Source: Haemonchus contortus (taxonomy: Eukaryota; Nematoda; Chromadorea; Rhabditida; Trichostrongylidae). From it: DNA of 64,000 nucleotides. Positions 1-12,437 of this stretch are shown here, in pieces. The stretch spans positions 4,289,281 to 4,353,280 of the forward strand of contig LS997563.1 of the NCBI GenBank assembly GCA_000469685.2. Direction: 5' to 3'. Made by a program: the position numbers and the translations under genes. A model generated the notes under the pieces. It had not been told where the DNA came from and searched no databases. It saw only the letters and a list, made by a program, of their open reading frames with translations. Position 1 is the first letter of the stretch, and every line of letters starts with the position of its first letter.

Positions 1-585
1 ATCTTCGGGAGAGGCAAGTTCGCATGTCCACACGAGACATTTCATCTGTTCTGGGTTAACGTCGTTGAATTCGGCCATCGCGTGTCGTTGGTTGACAAGT
101 CCAGTATAGTCGCGAAGATTCTCACCATTGCGTTGAGTCTTCAGATATACGTAGCGGCGCGAGAAAACCGACGTGTTGTGTCCGAAAAGTTCCTTCAGCG
201 TTGCTACGGTTTCTGACAGCGACAGTTCACAAGCTCTTTTCGGTAGAATGTGGCTTGTGAAGCGAGCGTATGTGATGGCGTCGAGCTTGGAGACGATTAG
301 TCGAGCTTTTGCAGCTTCATCCAAGGCAGCGCCGTCCTTGGAAATGACGTCTTCGTAGCGATTGTACCAGACCTCGAAGGTACAACCATTGTCGGGATCG
401 TATACAAATTCAGGTAGACGCGTTGATAGCGAGTTCATCGCAAACTCGGCTGCGTTCGCTGGAGACGCTGAAGCGGTCGAACGTGAGCCAGACATTCGTT
501 CCATGTGGTTGACGAGTTCAGCGAACATCTCCTGCTGCATCCTGGCTTGGGCCTCTAGGATAGCCTGCAAACTTTTTACGTCCAT
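1..585 (-). CDS. Gag-like polyprotein of a Gypsy-type LTR retrotransposon, 5' part
   Basis: The minus strand is open from an ATG at 585 to the left edge, giving 195 codons with no stop, so the gene is cut by the window and not visibly broken. The first 35 or so residues look coiled-coil-like (LQAILEAQARMQQEMFAELV). Residues 58-150 resemble the gag-like domain often labelled DUF7083 in nematode Gypsy elements: an F-x-YDPDNGCTFE-x-WYNRYED block, a DEAAKARLIVSKLD block, then HILPK and LKELFGHNTSVFSRRY. Such a protein packages retrotransposon RNA in a cytoplasmic particle. The ATG lies about 110 bp inside the primer-binding site of the LTR at 710-938, the expected position for gag. Protease, RT and integrase would lie left of the window. 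The family is recognised by motif memory, not by a search. Confidence 0.8.
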   Translation of the reverse strand, partial: MDVKSLQAILEAQARMQQEMFAELVNHMERMSGSRSTASASPANAAEFAMNSLSTRLPEFVYDPDNGCTFEVWYNRYEDVISKDGAALDEAAKARLIVSKLDAITYARFTSHILPKRACELSLSETVATLKELFGHNTSVFSRRYVYLKTQRNGENLRDYTGLVNQRHAMAEFNDVNPEQMKCLVWTCELASPED

Positions 586-693
586 TTCGATGTGTGACTA
601 ACCTCCCCGTCGGCTCGATTGCTGCTGCACTGGTCCTTCCTGTTGTCCGCGCAGGAGCTTCCTAAGTGGTCCTCCTCGTTGTCCGCGTTGAAG

Positions 694-707
694 TCCACTG
701 ATCGCCA
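694..707 (-). promoter_or_regulatory. Candidate tRNA primer-binding site of the LTR element
   Basis: Reading the minus strand, TGGCGATCAGTGGA begins 2 nt after the inner end of the LTR. A TGG start, complementary to the CCA end of a tRNA, is the usual form of a reverse-transcription primer site. The tRNA species was not identified. Confidence 0.6.
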
Positions 708-709
708 AT

Positions 710-938
710 TGTTGTAGGTGGCCGTCAGTTATAGGTGAGCTCCTTGTAGACAGTCGAAAGACACAGTATATGTAGGTTTATTGTAAGCAACACCGGACAC
801 GAACGTATGACGTAGTAGAACGAATTAAAGTCACAAAAACCTCTGGGTACTAATCTAACAGTGCTACGTACAATGCGCGGGTTTGCAAAGTCTGTGATAA
901 CATGTACAATTGATAACGCTCAATAACACTCTACAACA
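710..938 (-). repeat. 5' long terminal repeat, 229 bp
   Basis: On the minus strand the segment starts TGTTGTA at 938 and ends TACAACA at 710, a perfect 7-bp terminal inverted repeat of the TG...CA type that bounds LTRs. An AATAAA polyadenylation signal lies on the minus strand at 777-782. The primer-binding site and gag follow directly downstream. The partner LTR would be outside the window, so the boundary rests on these internal signals. Confidence 0.7.
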
Positions 939-1092
939 ACAGGACTCACGGAACTCCTTTTTATTCCGTTTAAAAGGCCACTTTTTACATTTTTTCTGAA
1001 CAGGACAAAAAATCACCAGCTTCAATAATTTGAAATAATTCACTTGACTCGAACGCTATCATCATGAGATTAAAACCTAGTTAACTACTAGT

Positions 1093-2131
1093 CTAACGCT
1101 TTGTAGTGAAGCCGTTGGCATCGATGACGGCTTGGCATCTGCGGGGCAATGATTCGACCAACTTGTCGATCAAGTACTCATCGACTTCCTTCCATTCCTT
1201 TTCAAATAGGCCAAACTTTTGAGCAGCATTTGTGACGGTTTTATCGGCTGTCCTTTTCTTGAGGTCTTGCCACGAGGGTCCATTGATGTTTAGGTCAGGG
1301 GACTGGCTGGTTCAGTCAAGGGATCGAATTTCCCGATGAGTCACCCACTTGCGCACCCCTTCTAGATCTGGGTCCGGAGTCGTTATCTCGCTGGGAAGTA
1401 AATTATCTTCCGGCAAAGGACGGTAGAAAGGTAGCATGGATTTCTCCAAAGTGTCTACGTGCATATGCTGGGCCGTAGTGGTGAGAATATGGTGCGTGGA
1501 CCCCATGCCTAGACTCGGAGACCATCCCCAAACCTATACTGAGCCGACACCATGCCTGAGAGTTGTCAAATGGTACTTGGGGTCGGAACTTGTGTTTTAA
1601 AAGGTCGTCTACGAACGAAACCCAAGTGAACCAAGCAAAACAATCTTTGACTAGTTGCTCTAGATGACTTTGCGTCATTGGCTGAAGGTCCAGTGAAGGT
1701 GCGCACGCGCCCATTGAAGTCGAGCTCGTCTGTTTTTTCAGAGATCCAGATACTTTTTGACAAGTCATCCTCCATATATTCCAGCAACCCACACGCGTCT
1801 GTTGATGGTACCTATATATGGTAGCGACGTCTCTGACGTCGATATTTCGGCCATTATATCGGAAGATGCTCGTCAGGAGTCTTGAGTCGACGCACAAATG
1901 GTCCTCCTACCGTCCTCAGGAGCGGCAATCCGTAACCTTTCCGAGCTGGCTCGTTTGATTGGGCCTGTAAGGGACCCAATATCTCTGATAGCCTTCGTAA
2001 TCATAGACATTCGTACAACAAATAGCCTTGAATGTGGAGCATGGGTCAATTCCTGCTTATTGCCCGTGGTAATGTCGGAGAGCTGCACCACGGTCAGAAA
2101 GCGAGAGCCAGAGTTTTGTCTCTTCACTTAG
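1093..2131 (-). pseudogene. Tc1-like transposase relic
   Basis: The minus strand holds scattered pieces of a Tc1-family transposase in several frames. Near 2000-1890 there is an N-terminal DNA-binding part (TGPIKRASSERLRIAAPEDG). Around 1750 lies a block resembling the first catalytic region (ISEKTDELDFNGR). Around 1450-1310 are a MLPFYRPLPEDN block and SQSPDLN. The C-terminus LPRRCQAVIDANGFTTKR ends in TAG at 1093-1095. The block that normally carries the second catalytic Asp (QQDNA-like) is destroyed, and several frame changes are needed, so no active enzyme can be made. No convincing terminal inverted repeats were found. Confidence 0.75.
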
Positions 2132-2169
2132 AGCGATCAGCCAACAGAACAGAAAAATCACCAGTACTT

Positions 2170-5100
2170 TGGAGTCGAAAAACACAATAAAATCTACCTA
2201 AAGAACATGCCCCTTTCGCAAATTTTTTTGAAAAAAAACTCACCTACTTCGCCAGAAGTGAGCTACCGCCAATTCTGCATCGTAGGAGAGTGGGTAAGGT
2301 TGTTAAAAAAGCGCTGTCAAAAAATCAGGTGAAAAGAATGAGTTTGAGATGAGTTGTGGCAGAAAAGGTTCAAGGTGATTTCTTTTTGAACGGTACTGTA
2401 TATTCATTTCACTGTGAGACCGAACACTGCCAAAACCATCAAAATACCACCTTCTCCACCCACGTTCCTACCACAGTCCGAAGCCGAGCATAACGTGCAC
2501 AAGTTTATTATTTTTTTATTTGGTTTTTTGTCTTGTTTTAATGAGAAATTCGAAATAGGTCTAGCAGGAAATGTAAGTCAAAATGGCAAACTTAAGCAGA
2601 AAAGAGAGAGAAATGAATGAGAAAGTCTTAATGAGGTTAAATTTTCCATGGAAATCCGTCGACTGCTGGGAAATTTCCAGCAATGTTCATTCTCGGCAAT
2701 GAACTTCTGGAAAAGATCCTTTAAAGTCTCGTAAAGGGAGGCAGCTATAAAAATAGAGTGCCCTGCAACTCGTGCGCGATCATGCTAAACGTTATTTATA
2801 GACGTTGAACTGATTCCGTTTCACATTTGTTTTTATGGGGTGGCACTCTCATTCCTAGTCAAGATTGACCCGCTTCTGATGAGCGACTTGGGCATTTGGC
2901 AAAAGTTACCAACTACTTTTGATTTATTTCAAGTGGGAAATTTGACTAATGTTGAAGTGAGAAGGAGTCCATAACGTGAAAAGCAGAAGCAAAAGGATAA
3001 CTGAAAATGTAGTCTCCAACCACGAGGCTTTCGTTGTCGAGTTTATTGTCAAAAGGAATGAATATAACGTCAATCTAAACTATCCTACAACTTGCTATGA
3101 GCACTAGTTAGGCACAGAGTACTGCGCACAGGGTTAAAAGGAGTTCAAATTCGTAAATAAATTAGAATCATGTACCTAATCAAATTGACCGGCTACCTTT
3201 ACCTTTACTTCACTTTGAAAAAAGGACGAAAACAAAGGAATAGCGGTGGGCTGCAACTGTTCGGACCGATTTTACGACATCGACGACCCAGTTGGTGAAG
3301 CTGCTGAGTGACCGGCGGGGCGGTCCCTATCACAGAGTAATTGACCGACAAGACAAACAACGCACTATTAGCAGATTACTGTCTCTTTAAATGGCCGCCA
3401 AAGACATACAGAACCAATGATGGGAACATGGAGAGCAGAGCTTTTCTGCAGGTGCTGGCACCCTCGGATGGAAACATTTCAAGGGAGCTGCAATGATTTC
3501 CACTCTTCCAGAAGAGATTCGTTTCGAAAAACGTGACAGAATTCAAGTTTATTTTGGTTGGAAAGCTGCAGTGAATTTGTAGGATTTCGGAAAGGTATCG
3601 CGACTAGGACCCAGAAGGGTAGCTCTGCTCCTGACAAAAATTTTACCCTCGAGACTTGAAACTCTAAGATTAAGTTGACTGAAAGCTGCAATTCTGTGTT
3701 CTTCAAAGACAGCAGGGCTTTCAGTGGGAGAGTAAGAGAGGTAAGTGCTAGCTCTTTCAGGGAATGGGTGTGTCGACAAACTAGAACCCATCCAGTCAAC
3801 AATTTGTGGACGATGGCTGCGGGTATCTTCATCAAATAGGCTTTTCTCAGAGTAGATTTCTCAGATTAATACTGGTTCTTTCAATTGGGAGAAAAAGTGC
3901 TGATAAGAGAGTTTGAATCCGAATTCAAGAAAAACGGCGGAGCAAATAGTAAAAGGAAGAGTCCGAATGGAAAAACCATTTTCCAGGGAAGTGCTTTAAC
4001 GGATTATGTGACAATGGAATTTTGTCGTCGAAAAAACTAGAAGGTAAAGAATGGATTAAGGGTATTCGGAATCTCATGAATAGGCCTTCCCTTACGCGGT
4101 GAACCTCGCTTGCTACCCCTCAGCTCAGTTCAAAATTCCAGAAGTCTTAGAGATTAGAGAGGGGAGATAAAGCAGAAGAGAGAGAATTTCCTATCCATGA
4201 TGGATAAAAAAATTTACGAAAACGATAAGAGTGAACATTCGTTAGAGATAACCTTGGAATCCATTCAAGAACTCCTTATGGGAAGAACAAGTATGAATGC
4301 TCTCAAATGTCTAGCTGTACTTTAGTGTACAGCCTGACATCTGACTATGAGTGCTCATATTAAATCAGCTCAGAGATTGGAAAACCCTCTTATCTCCCTC
4401 CCTGATGACGATCAAAGCGTCTACTAACGAACGTAGAAGATTGGTATACGCTGGTAGACGCTCTAAACTTATTAGGATCCCATGCTTCTGCTTGATTCTT
4501 TTTTTCGATTAGTTGTAATAGCTACTGCAGCAAAGGGAATTACACATGTGTCTTTAGATCTGAAATGTTCTCCAATTATGAGGCAGTGGAAAACAACAAA
4601 CAGATCATTCTATGCTATCGGGAATTCAGTGAATTGAAACGAACTGAATGCTTGGAAATTGAAAGGTATATATTGTAACTGATCACAATTTTTTCGGGTG
4701 CAAATAACTTTCACTGAAAAACATTGGTTAAACTCAAGTTATCGAAGCCAACCGGTTGATTTCTAAAGCCCTTGGCTTTCTGCCACAAAAATAAAAAAGA
4801 TATGCGAAATTTGAAAGCTCATGGACACTCACAAAATAGCAAATCAGTAGTAAAATAGCCCAAAGGAATCGTAATAGGCAGAGGAGCCACGAGGAGTGAA
4901 GGCACGCAAGCCGTAGGATCGAATCCCGCCCATGATGAGCACGTGCATCAGAATGGATAAAAAACGGATGATTGCTGGTTCAGGGAATGGTGCTCTACAT
5001 TTCAATGCCTCTGAATTACAGCCTCAGAAAACTCCAGTTTTACACTTTCCTTGTTTTAAAAAAAAGCGAATTTCTAAAGCATACTGGATGCAGCTAGATC

Positions 5101-7860
5101 CCTTTAGGAAAGAAGAATAGTGGTTTCTTCAATATTTTCAATCAACTCTTGTGACAGCAGCGAGTATGGAGCCTAGCCAAAGAGTAACCTTCCACTACTT
5201 GCAAACAAAACTTCTAGCGGTCGTTCCTTTTCGTCTACATTTAGTATTGTAGAGATCTTCTTTTCACAAGTTCCTCCTAGAGGATGGCAGTGCAGAATGG
5301 GATCTGCTCCCGGTTAAAATCTGGACCCGGCTCTGTCATTCAAAAAAGAATTTTGTTTTACACGGTATGAAGTTAGTTTGGACTTATGCTCAGAGATTAG
5401 TAAACTTTGCTGGGCACTATTTTTTTCTGACTGTTTCAGTCAAAACTCTGAAACATAATCATCTTTTCCAAAGCTCCAAAAATGGGTTTTTATCTGGTGA
5501 GCGAGGAACCACGTTTGTCGGTTGCCATAGGGATTTCGGGATAACTCCTGAATACATGCTTCCTACGAATAGTCAAGAAAATTGCAGTCGCCTCAATTTT
5601 CGTGCTAGCAGCAGGATAGTTGAAAACGAAGAGCAAAGTGAATTTTCCAGCGATATTTTTCTTTGGAATGTGAGAACAGATAGGTCTTAGGGAGCCTCCG
5701 CAATATTTTTCAACATGTGGACATCACGGAATATTACGAATATATAAATATGTGTGCATTAGGTTGATGTAGTTTTTTTCTCCAAATTCGGTAATATATC
5801 GATCCTATTGAAGTCTATTGAATTGATAGCACCTTTTGGTGATTATACACTCAAATAAGGCAATTTCCGATCATGTTCCAATCCATACTCGAATGTTCTG
5901 TGGCATTTTTTTTTCAAATGGCCAAAAATTGGCTAAACTTACAATTCGGAAACGAAGAAAAATCTGATAAAACTGTCGTAAAGGTAATATTATCTACAAT
6001 TCCGATCACAACGTAACAATATTCACATGTTCGAGATTGGTAGCACTAAAGCAACCTTATAAAACTGTAATCTCAGAAATGTAATAGGAACTTTTGTTAC
6101 CTAATGTATACATATATTCGCTCATAAACTTAATTCATAAAAATTTTATTAGTCAGTTCCCAAACAGCCAAAAGTTCAATCGCCTTTACTATTTAATCTT
6201 CTACCCCTTTAGATGGAACTTTCAATTACTACTCGAGAGAATCCCTGTCTTGTCTTTGAAACAGTCTGAAGGGCTATGTCCTGCTCAACGTTCTCAACGC
6301 AGTTCAACTTCTATCCCAGTTAAGGGTGAGCGAGATTTCAAAAATGGAGGGTGAGAAAGACACATGACTGAATCCTACGGGTAATAGATTTTATGACTTT
6401 GTACATGTTCCTGTGGTTAACAGATTGTTTGAAAGACGAGTTTCAGAAGATGGCTCACTGAAGCTTGTCCTGAAGGCCTTCGATCCTAAGCATAAACATC
6501 GGCCCGGTGCAACGCTCCCAATTTGGTGGCCTTATTTACGTAAGGCGACTGAGGCGTCTAGAAGGGCGAAAGCAAAAGGCTGTAACCTAGCCATAACCTA
6601 CCCCAGCCGGTCTTTGCACATCTCGAACACGCATTCCAACGCTACTTCAAATCTAGACGGGATTGAAATACGTGGGCTCATCCCATCCGGATCAGAACCA
6701 AAAATGATATCCTTTCTTCTTGTATCCCAAGAAACTACGCTCCTACCTTCATGACTGAAACGCGGTGGCACACATCCTAGATACTGAGGGATGTGGGCCA
6801 TTTTTTTGGGAACAGGAATCGCATAGCTATACACAAAAGAGTACTTGAGCGTTAGAGAGTTAAAGAAATGTCATCACTGAATGAAGACGAGGGTTCTGTC
6901 AAGTCAGTTCCAGGAATAGAGCTATCTATTTCGTAAGGACGCTGAAGGTGGTCAGTCAATTGAGTGAAATGAATAAAAAAGCGTGAAAGCTGATCAGTGC
7001 ATTCTGCGACTTCGAGTCTGTCGTTTTTCCCACGCTTCCGCAGAAAGGGACACCCTCGAAAGGAGTGAAGTTCACTTTTGGTTCAATAGGAAGCATGTCA
7101 ATTATTTCTGCACGAATAGAGAAGAAATCAAAGAACATATTCAAAATATATATCGCTAAGTTTCTGATTCCGAGAGAGAGATTGGTTCCCGTGAAGTATG
7201 GCTGGTTAATTATTTATTTATTCAAGTCCGAATGTTGAGAGTAGCTTACCTCACATATGAAGATGAGAGAAAGAAGCACAAAAACCTACTAACTAGGCAT
7301 ATTGAAGCAGTTGATCAATGAATTATTATCAAGCGGTTTCTGAGAATTCATAGGTAACGAACTGCTCAAATTCGTGCATTCCACGTGCATGAGGTATGAA
7401 GTACAGGGCCAACTCCAACTAGTTGAACCCTGCATTTCACTGAGTCAGAGGTTTGGGAAGAGTTATTATTTGTAGAAAGTGAAAACCCATTTTTGAATAG
7501 CAAGGAATGACTGGTTAGTGTACTAGTTCAGTATCAGATTCGTCTAGCGGGAGGAAAATGAAAGGATGATTTGTGGCGATTAATCTTCAATTGGCATGAG
7601 CTAGGGACTCGACTTTTATTCGGAATTCTAGTGAGTCTCGTAATAGCATTTAATCCTTTTAGGCCTCACAACGATGGTATGGTCTGAATTCCCGATCTTA
7701 CAGTCCTAAAAAGTTGAAGTCATATGGTAAAAGTATTGCTGCCCAAGCTCATATTGATTTTTAATGCGTGATTAGAGCGTATCCCAGGGTCCTATTTCGA
7801 CCATCCACCAAAAATCCTGGGAACACCTCTTTTCAATGAATATTAATTTATAAATATGAC
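2170..7860. other. Intergenic stretch, no supported gene
   Basis: AT-rich non-coding DNA. Short open frames occur, such as 107 codons at 5367-5690 and 113 codons at 6413-6754. None shows a recognisable domain, phased splice sites or coding-like composition. A B-box-like GGATCGAATCCC at about 4917 suggests a decayed SINE head but is isolated. Confidence 0.5.
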
Positions 7861-7867
7861 AAATGGG

Positions 7868-8110
7868 ATGGGTGGTACAGTGGCAAATAAGGCAGTAACA
7901 AACGCACGGTCCAAGGATTAACTTCCTAGTCGACACTGAACCTAAGCCAATCAAGCCTTCAATTCTCCCAAGATCGTTCAACTGATACTAGGCTCGCCTA
8001 TCAGGGTCAAAGCAATTGCCTGTATATTTGCTGTCCACTGGATTTCTCGTACAGAACTCATACGAATTGGAAACGCCACCGCCGTTCCGATGTGGGCGCA
8101 CCCTTATCAG
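7868..8110 (+). repeat. tRNA-derived SINE, diverged copy
   Basis: A tRNA-like head (GGTGGTACAGTGGC) is followed by body segments alignable with the better copies at 29133-29392 and 34762-35008: TCTCCCA near 7965, GCTGTCCAC near 8030, and GAAACGCCACCGCCG then GGGCGCA near 8070-8100. Strongly diverged, so probably old. Confidence 0.6.
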
Positions 8111-8114
8111 AAGA

Positions 8115-9960
8115 GTTTGAAGATCAATTTATTGTATTGTTAGGCTTAGAAACTGTTAATGAAGACGAAAACGGTAGTGGCCATGGTTTATGAAGGGGTA
8201 CGGTAACGAACTGAGAATCCATTCGAAAATCGCACTCAGCATGCCCATTCAGTTAGGAGCAGAGTGCTTTTTGCTTAGCATCGAACATTTTCTTCTGAGC
8301 GAAACAGGAGTACATGTGCTAATATGCAACAACTAAGCCAATTCCTGCAAAATTTGCATGATTTGAGTTAGCTGAAACGATATTCGGCTATCTGAATGGC
8401 TAAAAATCTTGACTTGCATTTGAAAATTCGGTATAGACCGAATAGACCTTCGATTCTGCAAGGAACACCTGTAGAAGTGGGGCGCAACTTCGAAAAACTA
8501 ATTAGCATTGAATTCCCACGATTGATGTAAACAGACATTTTGCACCAAAACAAACAAAAACTCTTGCATTTTTCCACGACCTTCTTCCAAATCCTAGGTG
8601 ACTCTCTTTCCACCTCACTTGGTTCGGTGGTTTCATGGGTTTCCGTTTTTCGTGTTCTGGGCACATGAATAAACAAACAAAAAAATGAACGTCTATACTA
8701 TTATTAGCGAAGAAAATCAAAATTGCGCGCTCAAGGGTCATAAACTATAAACAACGGCTTAAATAGTCAGAATAAATAAAAAGGCTTTTTTAAAGAACTT
8801 CAGATGGTTGGACTCTTTACGCATTACTAGGAAAGAACAGGTGTTTCTGCACTCAAACTCACTTTTATGCTTTCATGAATGCCAAAACCTACTTTCCTTT
8901 CACCTACTCACCTTCGATCCTGTCCTATTGGGCCCACAAAAGCAGTCAGATCATGTGGCACGAAGAATGATATTTCTCCTGGAGCTACTGGGGTTACTAT
9001 TGCCTGTAAGTAAGAGTTCCATAGCCAAGTGTTTGACTAAGCCGCTATCGTGCCACAGATGATAAGTGACTTTTTCCATTCTCTTCATAAAACTCAACCA
9101 CATGCCATCCTTTACCGACAAGAATTGCTTTGTAAAAATTCTGTATCAACGCTTGTTTTCAGAAGAAAGAGGGTTTGATTTGCATTTGTTAGATTCACTT
9201 GCTTATTCAATCTAATTCAATCAGTTTGTTAAAGAAATTTGAAGAATATGGACTCCTTCATTCAGCTGATGCAGCTGATGCTATCAGAAACTTTGAGATA
9301 GAAAAACTTTTAGCATGAAAAACAGTCGAAAGGGGTATTTCGTTTATACAAAGGGTTTTCTTGTGAATTTCATCGCTCTCATTACTGAATAAAGATCATG
9401 AATCATGAATAAAGCCTAGGCTCTGCTCCTGAATTTCGTATTCCCTGGCAATTTGAGAGCATTATTCCATCGAAGTGGATAAGTCCGATAGACCCCTCCA
9501 GTTTGGTTCAGCATCCATTTGAAACTGAGGATGGTTCAGCGACATAACTGATTCGTTTCATTGCTGAGAGAAGTATTGCAAGCCCTACAGACAATCATGA
9601 AAGTCCGTTCCTGGTTTGCCCATCAAACACGCTCGCACGTATGTACTGAGCTCTTTCGGCTCAACCACATAAGCACATATTTACTAGGTGATCATGCTTG
9701 AAGATCATTTCTATGCAATGGACTAATATTCACCGAGAAGTTTAGGCGTTGACGAATCCATAAGCAGTCATCGTGCCCATAGCAAGCTCAGGTGAACAAG
9801 CAGGTCCACAATCATTCGAACCGGTACTCTTGGCTTCATTTTAATAGAGGGTTCAACAACCATGAGTGGGTGAACCCTACGCTCAAGATTACTTGTGAAG
9901 AAGTAAGTAGCTAGTTTACTGAGTAAGTTATTTCAAAGCTACTTCGTAGATAGCGTAGGG
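8115..9960. other. Intergenic stretch, nothing recognised
   Basis: Low-complexity AT-rich DNA with only short, uncharacteristic open frames. No repeats or RNA genes were recognised. Confidence 0.5.
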
Positions 9961-9974
9961 ACTGATGGTACCCT

Positions 9975-10230
9975 ATTCCACCCGCATGGTCCAGTGATTG
10001 AATCTTGGAACGATACTCGCCTAGGTCATTCAAGCCTTACACAGCCGATTAATTTTCTTTAGATCCTTCGTGGAGGACAAAAAACACTGGTTTGTAAAGT
10101 GGCTGACTGCAGCAAGTCATTGTGTAGCCCATATACCATTCAAACCGCCACTACGACTCTCAGTAAAAGTCGAGTGCGGGGTGCGTCAGTCAGACAAGAT
10201 CGATTAACGCCAATAGACTTTATCCTTTAT
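9975..10230 (+). repeat. tRNA-derived SINE copy
   Basis: A degraded head with a B-box-like segment near 9995 is followed by the conserved body: GAGGACAAAAAACACTGG, GCAAGTCATTGTGTAG, and CGCCACTACGACTCT. The 3' domain GATTAACGCCAATAGACTTT is preserved here. Confidence 0.7.
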
Positions 10231-10239
10231 CCTTGGTTC

Positions 10240-12415
10240 TGGATCGAACTATTTCACGCTGGATGCAAAGGGGAGTCCTGAGTTCATAAATTTTCAAATG
10301 AAATTTTATTAAATGCCGAATAGGACCTGACCTGACCGGATGTGAAAATCACTTACCTGGTCTTAACGGAAAGATGGCAGCCGATTGATCTGGAAGATTA
10401 TGATGGCTACTAAGATATAAACTGTAGTTTCAGGGAAATGCTCATTGTTTGGAGCCTATTCAACTGAATTGGAAGAGGTGCTGGAGTATTGACCTATGTT
10501 GACCTCTCCGTTTCCCACAAGGCTTCCAACGGGAACCATAGAGAGTATAGAAGGTGAAGTTATCACTCAGTGACTTCTCTACGGTCCTGTTCTCGCAAAA
10601 GAACCTTTCTACCACTGGATGGATATCCCGGCATGCTATTCCTGTCTGAGGGTTTTTTGCAGGCTGCAAGCATAAGTTTTCTGATTTCAGGAAGGATTAG
10701 GAGTAGGTGGTCAACTTACATCATTCTATTGTTTTGAATTGACGTCATAACTCTCGATGGAAGTTGTTTCTGAGTGTCCTCTAAGATGTCGCTATTCATT
10801 CAGTGAATTGCGTCTTTGAGATGCTATAAAGCAAACATGCAACAATGGAAGTTTGTGAAAGGCTTTCTTTCGCGATCCTGAGGGCACTTAATTCGGCTTC
10901 CAAGAAGAAAGCGTGTGCGGGGGTGAGAGTGACGAAAACTCACATACAGGGAAGCCATTTGCGTGGGAGTAGGTAGGAGATTCTTATTACGCTCTTCTAA
11001 GTGGAAATTGGACTTTTTTTGATGTGCAATATAGAAACAGAAATGACTCTCGTTCAGAGCCAATTGCCTTCGATCTAGAGGGGAACGCATTAGAAGTTGG
11101 ATCAGCTCTTGCCAACTGCAAACCTGTGAAGAATCACCTAATTGTTTAGAAAAAGTGCACTGTTGTGGTCGATTCCGTATGAAGTTGATGCACGGGTAGA
11201 GCATTCATTCACTCTTTGAAGTAAAAGGCTTAGGATAGATTTCTGCCAAACTGAATCCGGCCAAGTGACAAATTGAAAGTCAATTTGAAAGCCCAACGTC
11301 TTTATGGTTCGTCATTTTGGCAATAAAAAGGAGCTGAGAAGCAGTAGTACCTCAGAGGAGCTGGTCACCACTGACCACTTGGTCCATTTGGTTTTTCAGT
11401 TGAATTCTACTCTTGTTTGTCTGATTTGCTATGTCCTTACCCAGTCAGTTTCCGATTGGCGCAGTAGTGGCTTCCAAACGAGCAGCTGGTTTATTCGATA
11501 AGTTGGTACGCAATACAAAGCCTCTACCCCCTCGAAGGGGTTTGATTGAACTTCAGGATCACAGTAATCCAGAAGTCTTGATTGGGATGGAGGGGTTCTG
11601 ATCTGAGATTTGATCCCAGGCTAGTACGGTAGCTACACCAATCAGAAAATCCTGATGGTTACTGATTAGTAATGGCTTACCCTTTTGTCTTTCGCCTTCA
11701 CTTTATTTCTCACTTTGTTCTAGCTAATCGGTTCGTTGTCTAGCAGAACTTTCTATAGTTTCTTTTAATTTTTCTCTTTCAACCGCTGCAACTACGACCA
11801 GCAGTCCTTCCTTCACGTTGTCAGTTTTGTGTTAGAAATCAATCTTCTGTGGCTCTTACCCCATTTAGCAGTCAGTCAAGACATCGATTACTCTTGTAGA
11901 TCGATTGTTTTAGTGAGTGGTGACTACAGCATTGCGTTTCATGCCACTTGGTGGCGCAGCCTTTTCCAAATTTTACTTCTGTATGAATGTCAATCATTCG
12001 CTACCCTTTTTCATTTATGGATTTTTCTTGTGAAGGCTTGAGCTTTGAAGCTCGTATATCTTGCTGAAGTCAGAGAAAATTTATTTCAATTTATTACAAA
12101 TTTTCCATATTACCTGAGGGAGAGCGAAAGGTACCTGAATGTGTTGATCACGAACATTCCGATTGCCGAGGCCAAATTTCGCTGTCGCACGAGTTTTTCA
12201 ACTTCTTTTGGTTCAGATTTGTGCTTTGCTTTTGCTGCTTCAGCTCGAAAATCAGAATGGATACCTTTTCCTCGCTAGTTGAACATTGTAAGCGAGTTTA
12301 AGAAATAATTTTCAAGAAGTCCCTGCTCCTGATCTATTCTCGATGTTTGATAGCTTTTTCGAGGGTTTTCAAATTCAAAATCATAAAGAAATAAAATAGG
12401 CATCTTAAAAATTAT
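10240..12415. other. Intergenic stretch upstream of the basic-protein gene
   Basis: No supported gene. Two short ATG-led segments (12045-12278, and ATG at 12261 followed by a GTAAGC donor-like site at 12292) lie just upstream of the gene at 12438. The phase of that donor does not match the acceptor at 12419, so they were not joined to it. Confidence 0.45.
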
Positions 12416-12417
12416 TT

Positions 12418-12419
12418 AG
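12418..12419 (+). promoter_or_regulatory. Candidate trans-splice acceptor
   Basis: ATTATTTAG at 12411-12419 is a nematode-style 3' splice site 18 nt upstream of the chosen ATG. No in-phase upstream exon was found, so a spliced leader could be joined here. Inference only. Confidence 0.4.
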
Positions 12420-12437
12420 GCTTCAACTCATTCGGTG

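Noticed and set aside
1403..1897. 164-codon open reading frame on the minus strand
   Set aside because: It mixes frames of the decayed Tc1-like transposase and is not itself an intact protein.
1002..2165. Terminal repeats of the Tc1-like relic
   Set aside because: The similar words GAACAGGACAAAAAATCACC and GAACAGAAAAATCACCAG are in direct, not inverted, orientation, so they do not define Tc1 ends.
12261..12292. Upstream first exon of the basic-protein gene (MDTFSSLVEH)
   Set aside because: The donor leaves phase 1, and joining to the acceptor at 12419 runs into a stop.
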